From the NCBI GenBank assembly GCA_000403295.2, contig KE159609.1, forward strand, positions 526,725 through 590,724: a stretch of 64,000 nt of DNA, given 5' to 3'. The stretch is from Lachnospiraceae bacterium M18-1 (GTDB lineage: Bacteria > Bacillota > Clostridia > Lachnospirales > Lachnospiraceae). Each line of letters starts with the position of its first letter. Within the stretch, counting starts at the first letter, position 1. The position numbers were made by a program, and so were the translations under genes. The notes beneath the pieces were generated by a model. It did no database searches, had not been told where the DNA came from, and saw only the letters and a list, made by a program, of their open reading frames with translations. Below, piece after piece: positions 9,265-19,406 of the stretch.

Positions 9265-10557
9265 ATGGAGCAGTATGTAATTAAGGGTGGGACCCCGCTG
9301 GTAGGGGAAGTTGAGATCAGCGGAGCGAAGAATGCGGCGCTTGCAATTCTTGCAGCTGCAATTATGACAGATGAGACGGTATTGATTGACAACCTCCCGG
9401 ATGTCAATGATATTAATGTAATGCTGGAGGCAATCTCAGGCATCGGGGCAACCGTGCAGAGACTGGACCGGCACAGGGTAAAGATCAACGGAGGTACGAT
9501 TACAGACTTTAATATAGAGTATGATTATATAAAGAAAATCAGGGCATCTTACTATCTGCTGGGCGCGCTGCTTGGGAAGTACAGCAAGGCCGAGGTGGCG
9601 CTTCCGGGAGGATGCAACATCGGAAGCAGACCGATTGACCAGCATTTGAAGGGATTCCGTGCTCTGGGTGCGGATGTGGATATTGAGCACGGCAAGATCG
9701 TGGCTGAATCCGAGCATATGCGGGGGACACATCTGTATTTTGACGTGGTAAGTGTGGGCGCGACGATCAACGTGATGATGGCAGCTGCAATGGCGGACGG
9801 TCTTACGATCATGGAAAATGTGGCGAAGGAGCCTCATGTCGTAGACGTTGCCAACTTCCTCAACAGTATGGGAGCCAATATCAGGGGGGCGGGAACGGAC
9901 GTGATCAAGATCCGGGGAGTACATTCCCTGCATAAGTCCGAATATTCCATCATTCCCGATCAGATAGAGGCGGGAACCTTCATGTTTGCGGCGGCGGCTA
10001 CCAAGGGGGATGTGACGGTTCTCAATGTGATACCGAAGCATCTGGACGCAACCATTTCCAAGTTAAAGGACATTGGTTGCGAGATCGAAGAATTTGATGA
10101 TGCTGTCCGTGTAGTGGCAAAGGGAAGGCTTCGGAGCACGCAGGTCAAGACACTGCCGTATCCGGGTTATCCGACAGATATGCAGCCTCAGATCGGGGTG
10201 GTCCTGGCATTGGCAAATGGGACCAGCACGATTACCGAGAGTATTTTTGAAAACCGGTTCAAATATCTTGATGAGCTGGCAAGAATGGGCGCGGTCATCA
10301 AGGTGGAAGGCAATTCGGCTACCATAGAGGGAGTAGAAAAGTTTTCCGGCACCAGGATCAGCGCACCGGATCTGAGGGCCGGCGCGGCGCTCTGCATTGC
10401 AGGGCTTGCGACTGACGGCGTGACGATCGTGGATGATATCAAGTATATCCAGAGGGGCTACGAGCGGTTCGAGGAGAAGCTGCAGAGCATCGGCGGCATC
10501 ATCGAAAAGGTAGCCAGCGAAAAAGAGATACAAAAGTTTGTTTTGAAAGTGAGCTGA
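9265..10557 (+). CDS. murA: UDP-N-acetylglucosamine 1-carboxyvinyltransferase
   Basis: Cytoplasmic enzyme for the first committed step of peptidoglycan synthesis, transferring enolpyruvate from PEP to UDP-GlcNAc. The ATG at 9265 gives 430 residues starting MEQYVIKGG, with GAGGTG at 9254-9259. Key residues are K22-N23 in SGAKNAAL and the PEP-reactive, fosfomycin-target cysteine C117 in PGGCNIGSRP. Firmicutes often carry two MurA paralogues. Which one this is cannot be told from here. The preceding promoter suggests independent transcription. Confidence 0.96.
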   Translation: MEQYVIKGGTPLVGEVEISGAKNAALAILAAAIMTDETVLIDNLPDVNDINVMLEAISGIGATVQRLDRHRVKINGGTITDFNIEYDYIKKIRASYYLLGALLGKYSKAEVALPGGCNIGSRPIDQHLKGFRALGADVDIEHGKIVAESEHMRGTHLYFDVVSVGATINVMMAAAMADGLTIMENVAKEPHVVDVANFLNSMGANIRGAGTDVIKIRGVHSLHKSEYSIIPDQIEAGTFMFAAAATKGDVTVLNVIPKHLDATISKLKDIGCEIEEFDDAVRVVAKGRLRSTQVKTLPYPGYPTDMQPQIGVVLALANGTSTITESIFENRFKYLDELARMGAVIKVEGNSATIEGVEKFSGTRISAPDLRAGAALCIAGLATDGVTIVDDIKYIQRGYERFEEKLQSIGGIIEKVASEKEIQKFVLKVS

Positions 10558-10631
10558 GATTTCCAGTTGAGAGATTTGGTGAACTTCCAGAATTTTCAGA
10601 TTGAATTTTGAGATTTTTAGGTATCTGTATA

Positions 10632-10660
10632 TTGACATTTTGCGGTATACGGTGTAAAGT
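10632..10660 (+). promoter_or_regulatory. Possible promoter upstream of the S-box
   Basis: TTGACA at 10632-10637 is followed 17 bases later by a weak TAAAGT at 10655-10660. An alternative is TAAAAT at 10723-10728, closer to the aptamer but lacking a good -35. A CGGAA/TTCCG hairpin at 10677-10700 lies between them. Confidence 0.4.
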
Positions 10661-10737
10661 CTTATTATGTCTTATACGGAATGCGCTGGAGCGCTTCCGG
10701 CTGTAAGATAAATACAATTTCATAAAATAGACTTTCT

Positions 10738-10833
10738 CTTATTCAGAGCAGTGGAGATACAAAGGATCTGTGAAGCTGCGGCAACCCTGTGAAAACGGAA
10801 GGTGCCAACCTGAGCGAGCAATCGAACAATAAG
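10738..10833 (+). promoter_or_regulatory. SAM-I (S-box) riboswitch aptamer
   Basis: The segment carries the S-box signature: P1 strand CTTATT at 10738-10743 pairing with AATAAG at 10828-10833, CAGAGCAGTGGAG after the first strand, then GATCTGTGAAGC, CGGCAACC and AAGGTGCCAACCTG. SAM binding is known to stabilise P1 and favour a downstream terminator, lowering expression. The next gene is metK, a classic S-box target. Confidence 0.93.
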
Positions 10834-10850
10834 AGGATTGTTTAGACCAT

Positions 10851-10882
10851 AAAACAGTCCGCTTTTTGTAGGCTGTTTTTTT
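10851..10882 (+). terminator. S-box expression-platform terminator
   Basis: AAAACAGTCC (10851-10860) pairs with GGCTGTTTT (10871-10879) with one bulge, followed by a T-run. It lies 18 bases after the aptamer and about 50 bases before metK. Confidence 0.85.
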
Positions 10883-10934
10883 ACCGTATAGAAAGCTACA
10901 AAAGAGAGAAAGTACCGAGAAGGAGAGGATTGAT

Positions 10935-12122
10935 ATGGAAAGACACTTATTTACATCAGAATCAGTAACTGAAGGACATCCGGATAAGATGTGCGACCAG
11001 ATTTCTGACGCCATCCTGGATGCGCTTATGGAACAGGATCCTATGAGCCGGGTAGCCTGCGAGACATGCACTACAACAGGCGTTGTCATGGTAATGGGAG
11101 AAATCTCTACCAAGGCCTATGTAGATATGCAGAAGATCGTGCGCAACACCATCCGCGATATCGGATATACCAGCGCGGATTATGGGTTTGACGCGGAGAC
11201 CTGCGGTGTGATCACCGTGATCGACGAGCAGTCTGCGGATATTGCCCTGGGCGTGGATAAGGCGCTGGAAGCGAAAGCGTCTGCACCTGCAGAGGAAGAT
11301 ATCGACGCTATAGGAGCCGGAGACCAGGGAATGATGTTCGGATATGCGTCAGACGAGACAGAAGAATATATGCCTTATCCGATCGCTATGGCTCATAAGC
11401 TGGCGCTGCAGCTTACCAAAGTAAGAAAAGATGGCACACTGACTTACCTCCGTCCGGACGGCAAGACCCAGGTGACCGTAGAGTATGATGACGCGGGAGT
11501 TCCGAAGCGCCTGGACGCAGTCGTGCTTTCCACACAGCATGATCCCGATGTGACCCAGGAGCAGATTTTCGCAGACATCAAGAAGCATGTATTTGACGCG
11601 ATCATCCCGGCGGAGATGGTGGATGAAAAGACCAAGTTCTTTGTGAATCCGACCGGACGTTTTGTGATCGGAGGACCTCACGGCGACAGCGGACTGACCG
11701 GAAGAAAGATCATCGTAGATACCTACGGCGGTACGGCACGGCACGGCGGCGGCGCATTTTCCGGAAAGGACTGCACGAAGGTAGACCGTTCCGCTGCGTA
11801 TGCGGCACGCTATGCGGCAAAGAACATCGTTGCTGCAGGACTGGCGAAGAAGTGCGAGATTCAGCTGTCCTACGCCATCGGTGTGGCACAGCCGACCTCC
11901 ATTATGGTAGATACCTTCGGCACAGGGCATGTATCCAATGAACGCCTGGTAGAGATCGTGCGCGAGAACTTTGATTTCCGACCGGCAGGCATCATCAAGA
12001 TGCTGGACCTGCGCCGCCCGATCTACAAGCAGACAGCTGCTTACGGACATTTCGGAAGAAACGATCTGGATCTGTCCTGGGAAAGACTGGATAAGGTGGA
12101 TGCGCTGAAAGCATATCTGTAG
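10935..12122 (+). CDS. metK: S-adenosylmethionine synthetase
   Basis: Makes SAM from methionine and ATP in the cytoplasm. The 395-residue protein has [10 protein letters not shown] near the N-terminus, the [15 protein letters not shown]-binding block at about 117-128 and [13 protein letters not shown] in the middle. A GAAGGAGAGG site lies directly upstream. The S-box and its terminator make repression by its own product the expected control. A terminator follows the gene. Confidence 0.97.
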   Translation: MERHLFTSESVTEGHPDKMCDQISDAILDALMEQDPMSRVACETCTTTGVVMVMGEISTKAYVDMQKIVRNTIRDIGYTSADYGFDAETCGVITVIDEQSADIALGVDKALEAKASAPAEEDIDAIGAGDQGMMFGYASDETEEYMPYPIAMAHKLALQLTKVRKDGTLTYLRPDGKTQVTVEYDDAGVPKRLDAVVLSTQHDPDVTQEQIFADIKKHVFDAIIPAEMVDEKTKFFVNPTGRFVIGGPHGDSGLTGRKIIVDTYGGTARHGGGAFSGKDCTKVDRSAAYAARYAAKNIVAAGLAKKCEIQLSYAIGVAQPTSIMVDTFGTGHVSNERLVEIVRENFDFRPAGIIKMLDLRRPIYKQTAAYGHFGRNDLDLSWERLDKVDALKAYL

Positions 12123-12185
12123 AATAAGTTCCAGCTGTGCGGCTGACAAGCAGAACTTACCCAGCATATTAAGATTTGATAAATT

Positions 12186-12220
12186 ACGGGCTGAAAACCT
12201 TGCGGTGACAGCCCGTTTTG
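12186..12220 (+). terminator. Intrinsic terminator after metK
   Basis: ACGGGCTG (12186-12193) pairs with CAGCCCGT (12209-12216) and is followed by TTTG. Confidence 0.85.
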
Positions 12221-12322
12221 TGTTACTGTAGTGGATAGGAATCACTGCGGACATGATCTGCGACAAACTGAGCAGATACATGGGAACGGCAGGGGGATGA
12301 CCGGAAAGGAGCGTTGCATTTG

Positions 12323-13378
12323 ATGAAGCTGAAAACAAAGCTGATCATTGCCTTTATGGCGATGATGATCCTGCCCACGGTTTTTCTAATCGTCGCGCGG
12401 CGGGTATTTGAACCAAGAGAGATCGGGGAACTGCAGCAGATGTTTCTGATCATCGTATTTTTTACGGCGGCGCTCCTTGTGTACTGGGTATACCGGACTG
12501 TCTCGGTACCGCTGGCGAAGCTGCAGGAGGCTGCCCAGAATATCAAGGACGGCAACCTGGACTTTGAGATCACGGCGGAGGCGGATGACGAGTTCGGAGA
12601 GCTCTGCCGGGACTTTGAGGAGATGCGGCTGCGTCTGAAGGCCAATGCAGAGGAGAAGGTGGAATTTGACCGGGAGAATAAAGAACTGATCAGCAATATT
12701 TCACATGACCTGAAGACTCCGATCACCGCCATTAAGGGCTATGTGGAAGGAATCATGGACGGCGTGGCGGACACGCCGGAAAAGATGGACAAATATATCA
12801 AGACGATATACAATAAGGCCAATGAGATGGATTTGCTGATCAATGAGCTGACTCTGTACTCCAAGATTGACACGAACCGGATTCCCTACAATTTTACCAC
12901 CATATCCGCAAAGAATTATTTTCTGGACTGTGCCGAAGACCTGTACCTGGAGCTGGAAGCGAAAAATGTGGAATTTGAATACCACTGCTGCCTGGAGGAG
13001 GACTCAAAGGTCATTGTGGATCCCGAGCAGCTCCGGAGGGTGATCAACAACGTTGTATCCAACTCTTTAAAATACATGGACAAGCCAAAAGGAAAGATTA
13101 CCATGGACTTAAAGGATGTGGGAGACTTTATACAGATTGAGCTTGGAGATAACGGAAAAGGGATCTCACCGAAGGATCTGCCCTTTATCTTTGACCGGTT
13201 TTACCGGACGGACGCCTCCCGCAATTCTTCCAAGGGGGGGAGCGGCATCGGGCTTTCCATCGCACAGAAGATCGTGGAGGAGCACGGGGGCAATATCTGG
13301 GCAACCAGTGTGGAAGGCAGCGGGACAGTCATGTGCTTTGTAGTAAGAAAATATCAGGAGGTACCATTGGATGAGTAA
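12323..13378 (+). CDS. Two-component sensor histidine kinase
   Basis: Membrane sensor kinase of the HisKA/HATPase class, 351 residues. Two membrane helices at about 7-25 and 40-57 are separated by only some 15 residues, so there is almost no extracellular sensor and the signal may lie in or at the membrane. A HAMP segment follows, then HisKA with the phosphoacceptor in SNISHDLKTP (H about 131), the N-box NNVVSNSLKYM, DNGKGI and GGSGIGLSIAQ. The ATG at 12323 is used with AAAGGAG upstream. A TTG nine bases earlier is too close to that site. It overlaps the regulator gene by 8 bases. Confidence 0.93.
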   Translation: MKLKTKLIIAFMAMMILPTVFLIVARRVFEPREIGELQQMFLIIVFFTAALLVYWVYRTVSVPLAKLQEAAQNIKDGNLDFEITAEADDEFGELCRDFEEMRLRLKANAEEKVEFDRENKELISNISHDLKTPITAIKGYVEGIMDGVADTPEKMDKYIKTIYNKANEMDLLINELTLYSKIDTNRIPYNFTTISAKNYFLDCAEDLYLELEAKNVEFEYHCCLEEDSKVIVDPEQLRRVINNVVSNSLKYMDKPKGKITMDLKDVGDFIQIELGDNGKGISPKDLPFIFDRFYRTDASRNSSKGGSGIGLSIAQKIVEEHGGNIWATSVEGSGTVMCFVVRKYQEVPLDE

Positions 13379-14063
13379 ACGGATTTTGATTATTGAGGAT
13401 GAGGAAAGCATTGCAGATCTGGAACGGGATTATCTGGAGCTGAGCAACTTTGAGGTGGAGGTTGCCAATGACGGCGAGATCGGATTGAAGCAGGCCATGG
13501 AAGCGGATTTTGACCTGATCATTCTGGACCTGATGCTGCCCGGTGTGGATGGATTTGAGATCTGCCGTAAGGTACGAGACAGCAAGAATACCCCCATCAT
13601 TATGGTTTCTGCAAAAAAGGACGACATCGACAAGATCCGGGGGCTGGGCCTGGGAGCCGACGACTATATGACCAAACCGTTCAGCCCCAGCGAGCTGGTT
13701 GCCCGCGTGAAGGCGCATCTGGCGAGATATGAGCGACTCATCGGAAGCAACGTGGAGGAAAATGAGATCATAGAGATCCGCGGATTGAAGATTGATACGA
13801 CGGCGAGGCGCGTGTGGGTCAACGGCGAGGAACGGTCATTTACGACAAAGGAATTTGATCTGCTGACATTTCTGGCGGGACATCCCAACCATGTCTATAC
13901 AAAGGAAGAACTGTTCCGGGAGATCTGGGATATGGAGTCGATCGGAGACATTGCCACGGTGACGGTGCATATCAAGAAGATCAGGGAGAAGATCGAGTAC
14001 GATACCTCCCATCCTCAGTACATTGAGACGATATGGGGAGTCGGATATCGGTTCAAGGTCTGA
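13371..14063 (+). CDS. OmpR/PhoB family response regulator
   Basis: Receiver plus winged-helix regulator, 230 residues. The receiver has the acidic pair ED at 9-10, the phosphoacceptor D53 in IILDLMLPG and the conserved lysine in VSAKKDD. The C-terminal half contains the trans_reg_C pattern TTKEFDLLTFLAGH and the closing WGVGYRFKV. Its start lies inside the kinase gene, so the pair is translationally coupled. The target genes cannot be deduced. Confidence 0.95.
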   Translation: MSKRILIIEDEESIADLERDYLELSNFEVEVANDGEIGLKQAMEADFDLIILDLMLPGVDGFEICRKVRDSKNTPIIMVSAKKDDIDKIRGLGLGADDYMTKPFSPSELVARVKAHLARYERLIGSNVEENEIIEIRGLKIDTTARRVWVNGEERSFTTKEFDLLTFLAGHPNHVYTKEELFREIWDMESIGDIATVTVHIKKIREKIEYDTSHPQYIETIWGVGYRFKV

Positions 14064-14137
14064 GAGCATACAGACCGTCATTTACCATCTTATGAAAATC
14101 TGCAATACAAGCAGACATACGATCAAACGGGAAAGCA

Positions 14138-14158
14138 GACTGCCGGCCTTCGGCAGTC
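14138..14158. terminator. Small hairpin after the two-component genes
   Basis: GACTGCCG (14138-14145) pairs with CGGCAGTC (14151-14158) around a five-base loop. There is no T-run, so its function is uncertain. Confidence 0.4.
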
Positions 14159-14188
14159 AATCTGTGTGACGATGGGGGAAAAGATAGC

Positions 14189-14992
14189 ATGATCATCACA
14201 AGTACGTCGAATCCAAGGATGAAGGAGATCATACAGCTTCGGAAAAAAAGCCGGATGCGGACAAAGACGGGCACCTTCCTTGTAGAAGGGCTGCGCATGA
14301 TCCGGGAGATTCCCTCGGATCGTCTGGTACAGCTGTATGTGACGGAGGAATTTTACAAAAAGCACAGGGAGGAACCCATCTTTGAGGCAGATAAGATGTT
14401 GGTTTCTCCCCAGGTATTTGAATATATCTCAGATACGAAGACGCCTCAGGGAATCCTGGCGGTGGTACGCCAGTGTGTGTTTACGGAGGAGGAGATCCTG
14501 GCACAATGCCCCGGCAGCAGCGGGCAGAAGGAGAACAGGCCGGCCCATATACTGATTCTGGAGAACATCCAGGATCCGGGCAACCTGGGAACAATCTTCC
14601 GGACCGCAGAGGCGGCAGGGGTGACGGCAATCCTGATGAGCCGGGACTGCGCGGATATTTACAATCCGAAGACGATACGTTCTACCATGGGAGCAATCTT
14701 CCGGATGCCATTTGCATATACAGAGGACCTGCCCGGAGCAGCCAATCGTCTGAAGAGGCGGAAGATTCGTATTTTTGCCGCGCATCTGGACGGAGAGCGG
14801 ATATACTCTGAGGAAGATTACAGCCAGGGAACCGCATTTCTGATCGGAAATGAAGGAAACGGCTTGAGTCCTGAGGCATCAGCGTGCGCAGACATGCTGA
14901 TCCGCATCCCCATGGAAGGACAGGCGGAATCGCTGAATGCTGCGGTGGCTGCTGCGGTACTGATGTTCGAGGTGAGCAGGCAGAGACGATAG
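14189..14992 (+). CDS. TrmH/SpoU family RNA 2'-O-ribose methyltransferase
   Basis: SAM-dependent RNA ribose methyltransferase of the trefoil-knot SPOUT class, 267 residues. The N-terminal part (SNPRMKEIIQLRKKSRMR) looks like the RNA-binding substrate domain. The three SpoU motifs are NIQDPGNLGTIFRTAEA, TIRSTMGAIFRMP and IGNEGNGLS followed by IPMEGQAESLNAAVAA. The target may be 23S rRNA or tRNA and cannot be set from sequence alone. A GGGGGAA site precedes the ATG. Confidence 0.9.
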   Translation: MIITSTSNPRMKEIIQLRKKSRMRTKTGTFLVEGLRMIREIPSDRLVQLYVTEEFYKKHREEPIFEADKMLVSPQVFEYISDTKTPQGILAVVRQCVFTEEEILAQCPGSSGQKENRPAHILILENIQDPGNLGTIFRTAEAAGVTAILMSRDCADIYNPKTIRSTMGAIFRMPFAYTEDLPGAANRLKRRKIRIFAAHLDGERIYSEEDYSQGTAFLIGNEGNGLSPEASACADMLIRIPMEGQAESLNAAVAAAVLMFEVSRQRR

Positions 14993-15099
14993 CTGTATGG
15001 TTGGAAAAGTATTGAATTTATGGAAGTCATATGGTATTGTAATTCACAGGCGAACGATTTACAGACTGGCTGCAATAGAAAAAAAGAAGGGGAATGAAG

Positions 15100-16089
15100 A
15101 TGAACTTAAAAGGAAGAAATTTTCTGACACTGAAGGACTTTACAAAAGAAGAAATCATATATCTGCTTGACCTGTCGGCAGATCTCAAGGAGAAGAAGAA
15201 AAAAGGAATCCCGGTAGACCATTACAGGGGAAAGAACGTGGCACTGATCTTTGAAAAGGACAGTACGCGGACCCGCTGTGCGTTTGAGGTGGCGGCATAT
15301 GACATGGGGATGGGAGCGACCTACCTTGGACCGACGGGCTCCCAGATGGGTAAAAAGGAGAGTATCGAGGATACCGCACGGGTGCTGGGCAGAATGTACG
15401 ACGGTATCGAATACCGCGGCTTCGGACAGGATATCGTGGAAGAACTGGCGGAATACGCGGGGGTTCCGGTATGGAACGGCCTGACCAATGAATTTCATCC
15501 CACCCAGATGCTTGCAGACATGCTGACGATCCGGGAGCAGTTCGGCAGACTGGAAGGGATCAAGCTGGTCTTTATGGGAGACGCCAGATTTAACATGGGT
15601 AATTCCCTGATGGTGGCGTGCTCTAAGCTGGGAATGCATTTCGTAGCATGCACTACAAAGGAATTTTTCCCGAGTGAAGAGCTGGTAGAACTGTGCAGAG
15701 GCTATGCGGCAGAATCCGGCGCGACCATTACCCTGACAGAGGATGTGGAGAGCGGCACAAAGGACGCGGACGTAATTTACACCGACGTATGGGTATCCAT
15801 GGGCGAACCCGATGAAGTATGGGAGAAGCGGATCAAAGCGCTGACTCCATACAAAGTGACAAAAAAGGTGATGGAAAATGCATCCGAAAATGCGATCTTC
15901 CTGCATTGCCTGCCTGCATTCCATGATCTGAAGACGACCATCGGAAAGCAGATGGGAGAGCGGTTTGGGATTGAAGATATGGAAGTGACGGACGAGGTAT
16001 TTGAGTCAGAGCAGTCCAAGGTCTTTGACGAGGCAGAGAACCGGATGCATACGATCAAGGCAGTGATGGCGGCGACCCTGGGAGAATAG
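15100..16089 (+). CDS. argF: Ornithine carbamoyltransferase
   Basis: Forms citrulline from ornithine and carbamoyl phosphate. The ATG at 15100 lies 7 bases after a GAAGGGG site and gives 329 residues. The ATG at 15094 is too close to it. Carbamoyl-phosphate motifs are STRTR at 55-59 and HPTQ at 133-136. The ornithine side shows [12 protein letters not shown] and HCLPAFHD, which mark ornithine rather than aspartate transcarbamylase. No other arginine genes adjoin, so biosynthetic and catabolic (arcB-like) roles cannot be separated by context. Confidence 0.93.
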   Translation: MNLKGRNFLTLKDFTKEEIIYLLDLSADLKEKKKKGIPVDHYRGKNVALIFEKDSTRTRCAFEVAAYDMGMGATYLGPTGSQMGKKESIEDTARVLGRMYDGIEYRGFGQDIVEELAEYAGVPVWNGLTNEFHPTQMLADMLTIREQFGRLEGIKLVFMGDARFNMGNSLMVACSKLGMHFVACTTKEFFPSEELVELCRGYAAESGATITLTEDVESGTKDADVIYTDVWVSMGEPDEVWEKRIKALTPYKVTKKVMENASENAIFLHCLPAFHDLKTTIGKQMGERFGIEDMEVTDEVFESEQSKVFDEAENRMHTIKAVMAATLGE

Positions 16090-16099
16090 GTGAAAATTT

Positions 16100-17086
16100 T
16101 TGAAAACAGAGATTTTGAGGCTCCTCCGGGAAAGTGAGGGCTATGTGTCCGGGCAGAGGCTTTGCGAAGAGCTTGGCGTCTCCCGGACAGCTGTGTGGAA
16201 GGTCATACGTCAGCTGAAAGAAGAAGGATACCATGTAGAAGCTGTGCAGAACCGCGGATACAGGATCGTGGATATCCCGGATGTGATGTCGGAGGAAGAA
16301 CTGAAAAGCCTGATTGCCGGGAAAACACAATGGGCAGGGCAGGAGATTCATTATTTTTCGGAAACAGATTCTACCAACATCCGGGCAAAAGAGCTGGGAG
16401 AAAAAGGGGCGCCCCACGGGACTCTGGCGGTGGCCGGGCAGCAGAGCGCCGGACGGGGCAGGCGCGGCAGGGGCTGGGAATCCCCGCCGGGCTGCAGCAT
16501 TTATATGTCGATCCTGCTCAGGCCCCGGTTTTTTCCGTCGAAAGCACCGATGCTGACTCTGGTGATGGCCTACAGCGTGGCAAAGGCGCTGCAGGAGTGC
16601 ACCGGACAGGAAATCAGGATCAAATGGCCCAATGACATTGTACTGAACGGGAAGAAGCTGGTGGGGATCCTGACGGAGATGAGTTCGGAGATTGACTATA
16701 TCAACCATGTCGTGATCGGGGTAGGGATCAATGTCAATATGGATTCTTTTTCGGAGGAGATTGCAAAAACCGCAACTTCCTTCCGGATAGAGACAGGGCA
16801 GATCATGAAGCGCAGTACATTGATCGTGGAGATCATGAAGCATTTTGAACGGAACTATGAAGCGTTTCTCAGGGCAGGCGATCTGTCCGGGATTCGGACG
16901 GCCTATAACGGCCTTCTGGTAAACTGCGGAAGAGAGGTCAGGATACTCGGCGCAAAGGAGCCTTACCAGGCACTTGCCCTGGGGATCAATGACAGTGGAG
17001 AACTGCTGGTGAGAAAGCAGGACGGAAGCGAGGAAGCGGTTTATGCCGGGGAGGTTTCGGTTCGGGGGATTTATGGATATGTATGA
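16100..17086 (+). CDS. birA: Bifunctional biotin ligase and biotin repressor
   Basis: Attaches biotin to carboxylase carrier domains and, through its N-terminal helix-turn-helix, represses biotin genes. The 328-residue protein has the winged-helix region at about 1-57 (GVSRTAVWKVIRQLKEEGY), the biotinyl-AMP loop GRGRRGRGW at 118-126 and KWPNDI with GKKLVGIL at about 175-188. The start is TTG at 16100 with AGGTGAA 7 bases upstream, 10 bases after argF. No biotin synthesis genes are in the window. Confidence 0.93.
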   Translation: MKTEILRLLRESEGYVSGQRLCEELGVSRTAVWKVIRQLKEEGYHVEAVQNRGYRIVDIPDVMSEEELKSLIAGKTQWAGQEIHYFSETDSTNIRAKELGEKGAPHGTLAVAGQQSAGRGRRGRGWESPPGCSIYMSILLRPRFFPSKAPMLTLVMAYSVAKALQECTGQEIRIKWPNDIVLNGKKLVGILTEMSSEIDYINHVVIGVGINVNMDSFSEEIAKTATSFRIETGQIMKRSTLIVEIMKHFERNYEAFLRAGDLSGIRTAYNGLLVNCGREVRILGAKEPYQALALGINDSGELLVRKQDGSEEAVYAGEVSVRGIYGYV

Positions 17087-17420
17087 AGATGGGGAAGAAG
17101 AGATTGTGCTGTGTGCCGCCAGTGCTTATGAGCGGAAATTTTATTTAAATCCGGAGTTTGAAGCCCTGCCGGAGGGAATCCGACGGGAACTGCAGATCAT
17201 GTGCGTGATGTACACGGAAGATGTGGGCGGAGTGCTCATGGTAGTATTTGATGAAGAGGGCAGTCTGGAACTGAAGGTAGACCATGAGGAAGATGATTTC
17301 CTTTTTGACGAGATCGGAAGTGTGCTCAAGATCAAGCAGATACAGCAGGAGCGGCGGGAATTGTTTGAATCCCTGGAGCTGTTTTTCCGGGTATTCTATC
17401 TGGGAGAAGATCTTTCATAA
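17073..17420 (+). CDS. Conserved hypothetical acidic protein downstream of birA
   Basis: A 115-residue acidic protein starting within the last 14 bases of birA, which implies translational coupling. It begins [20 protein letters not shown] and contains [20 protein letters not shown] and a run of acidic residues, then an amphipathic C-terminal helix. It resembles small Lachnospiraceae proteins often found after birA (possibly DUF6145), but that assignment is from memory. No catalytic motif is visible. Confidence 0.75.
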   Translation: MDMYEDGEEEIVLCAASAYERKFYLNPEFEALPEGIRRELQIMCVMYTEDVGGVLMVVFDEEGSLELKVDHEEDDFLFDEIGSVLKIKQIQQERRELFESLELFFRVFYLGEDLS

Positions 17421-17438
17421 CGATTCAGGGCAGCTTTG

Positions 17439-17462
17439 GGATATCGAACAGATACGATATCC
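17439..17462. promoter_or_regulatory. Perfect palindrome ahead of coaX
   Basis: GGATATCG (17439-17446) is followed eight bases later by its exact complement CGATATCC (17455-17462), directly before an AGGAGG. It could be an operator or an RNA hairpin. No T-run follows. Confidence 0.4.
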
Positions 17463-17509
17463 AGGAGGGAATACACTGCTATTTGCTGCCAATCAGGAGA
17501 ATAGACATC

Positions 17510-18280
17510 ATGTTATTGACGATTGACGTTGGAAATACAAATATTACATTGGGTGTATTTAAAGAAGAGATTCTGCTTGGGACGTTCCGGATGACTACAA
17601 AACGTTCCCGGACTTCGGATGAATATGGATTTACGATCTGCGGGATCCTGGAACACAGAGATATCTGTCCTCAGGATATCAGCGCGGTGATCATCGCGTC
17701 GGTAGTTCCGGATATCATGCATTCCCTGACGAGCGGGATCATCAAGTATCTGGATGCGCGTCCTCTGATCGTGTCTGCTGGGATCAAGACGGGAATCCGG
17801 ATCGTGACGGAGAATCCGAAGGAGATCGGGCCGGACCGGATCGTAGATGCGGTGGCCGGGTACGAACTGTTCGGCGGTCCGGTCATTGTGGTAGATTTCG
17901 GAACTGCCACGACCTATGACCTGATCGGGCCGAAGGGAACTTTCGAGGCAGGAATTACAGCCCCGGGACTTGAGACGGCAGGACGGTCTCTTTGGGGCGG
18001 CGCAGCCATGCTTCCGGCGATAGAGATCCGCAAACCGGCCTACATACTGGCGAAAGAAACCATTTCCAGTATGCAGGCGGGCCTGGTGTACGGCGCGATC
18101 GGACAGACAGAATACATCATCCGGAAGATTAAAGAAGAATCCGGGTATCAGGATGCAAAGGTGGTGGCGACCGGCGGCCTGGGCAAGATCATTGCGCCGG
18201 AAACGGACACTATTGACGAATATGATCCGGAACTGACGCTGAACGGCCTGCGGCTGATTTATTATAAAAATAGAAAATGA
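17510..18280 (+). CDS. coaX: Type III pantothenate kinase
   Basis: First enzyme of coenzyme A synthesis, of the ASKHA fold and insensitive to CoA feedback in characterised members. The ATG at 17510 gives 256 residues beginning [11 protein letters not shown], the phosphate-binding loop. Further motifs are [29 protein letters not shown] and the glycine-rich ATGGLGKII. An AGGAG site lies 11 bases before the start, and the longer frame from 17483 would bury it. dusB follows about 100 bases later. Confidence 0.94.
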   Translation: MLLTIDVGNTNITLGVFKEEILLGTFRMTTKRSRTSDEYGFTICGILEHRDICPQDISAVIIASVVPDIMHSLTSGIIKYLDARPLIVSAGIKTGIRIVTENPKEIGPDRIVDAVAGYELFGGPVIVVDFGTATTYDLIGPKGTFEAGITAPGLETAGRSLWGGAAMLPAIEIRKPAYILAKETISSMQAGLVYGAIGQTEYIIRKIKEESGYQDAKVVATGGLGKIIAPETDTIDEYDPELTLNGLRLIYYKNRK

Positions 18281-18377
18281 ATCATGATTCTGAACCGCGT
18301 ATACAGCAAAAGCCGCAGAGCAGACGCGGCGGCGGTCAGCCAATTGAGATCATGAAAAAAATAAAATTGGTATCATT

Positions 18378-19343
18378 ATGGCAAAACAGCTTAAAATAGG
18401 AAATGTACTTCTTAAAAATATATACATTTTAGGCCCCATGGCAGGTGTAACGGACCTGCCATTCCGTTTATTGTGCAAAGAACAGGGGGCAGGGCTTCTT
18501 TGCATGGAAATGGTCAGTGCAAAGGCCATTTTATATAACAATAAGAACACGGAAAGCTTACTGCAGATTCATCCGGATGAGACGCCGGTATCTCTGCAGC
18601 TCTTCGGTTCAGATCCGAAGATCGTAAGCGAGATGGCAAAGCGGATCGAAGAACGCCCATTTTCCATCCTGGACATCAATATGGGCTGTCCGGTTCCGAA
18701 GGTTGTGCGCAACGGGGAAGGCTCTGCGCTCATGAAAAATCCGAAGCTGGTCTATGAGCTGGTTCATGCAGTGGTTGAGGCCATTGAGAAACCGGTTACC
18801 GTGAAGATCCGCAAGGGCTTTGACGAGGAACATGTCAATGCGGTAGAGATCGCCAGGATTGCGGAAGAGGCAGGGGCCGCGGCGATCGCTGTACATGGAA
18901 GAACAAGGGAGCAGTATTACTCCGGCAGCGCAGACTGGGAGATCATCCGTCAGGTGAAAGAAGCGGTGCAGATCCCTGTCATCGGAAACGGAGATGTGAC
19001 CTCCGGGGAGCGGGCGGCCGCACTCCGGGAGCAGACAGGATGCGACGGCGTGATGATCGCACGGGGAGCCCAGGGCAATCCGTGGATCTTCTCGGATCTT
19101 CTGGAATATGAAGAAACAGGAGCATTTCCGCCGCGTCCGGATGTCGACGAGATCCGCAGCACTATGCTGCGCCATGCCCGGCTGCAGATTGAATACAAGG
19201 GAAGCTATATCGGAATCCGGGAGATGCGAAAGCATGTGGCCTGGTATACGAAGGGGGTTCACGGCGCGGCGCGGCTGAGAGAGCAGATCAACAAGGTGGA
19301 GAGCTATGAAGAGTTGGAAAATCTTTTGGCCTGCAGTCTGTAA
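18378..19343 (+). CDS. dusB: tRNA-dihydrouridine synthase, DusB type
   Basis: Flavoenzyme that reduces specific uridines in tRNA to dihydrouridine. The 321-residue TIM-barrel protein opens with LGPMAGVTDLPFR, has the catalytic cysteine C104 in INMGCPVPKVV, and the FMN and tRNA motifs KIRKGFD, HGRTREQYYSG, GNGDV and ARGAQGNPWIF. The start at 18378 lacks a strong ribosome-binding site. dusB next to CoA or transcription-factor genes is common in Firmicutes. Confidence 0.94.
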   Translation: MAKQLKIGNVLLKNIYILGPMAGVTDLPFRLLCKEQGAGLLCMEMVSAKAILYNNKNTESLLQIHPDETPVSLQLFGSDPKIVSEMAKRIEERPFSILDINMGCPVPKVVRNGEGSALMKNPKLVYELVHAVVEAIEKPVTVKIRKGFDEEHVNAVEIARIAEEAGAAAIAVHGRTREQYYSGSADWEIIRQVKEAVQIPVIGNGDVTSGERAAALREQTGCDGVMIARGAQGNPWIFSDLLEYEETGAFPPRPDVDEIRSTMLRHARLQIEYKGSYIGIREMRKHVAWYTKGVHGAARLREQINKVESYEELENLLACSL

Positions 19344-19406
19344 TAGAGGAAATCCTGCAACATATATGAGACAGCTTATCATACAGAAACCTCAGGAGGA
19401 GGACGA

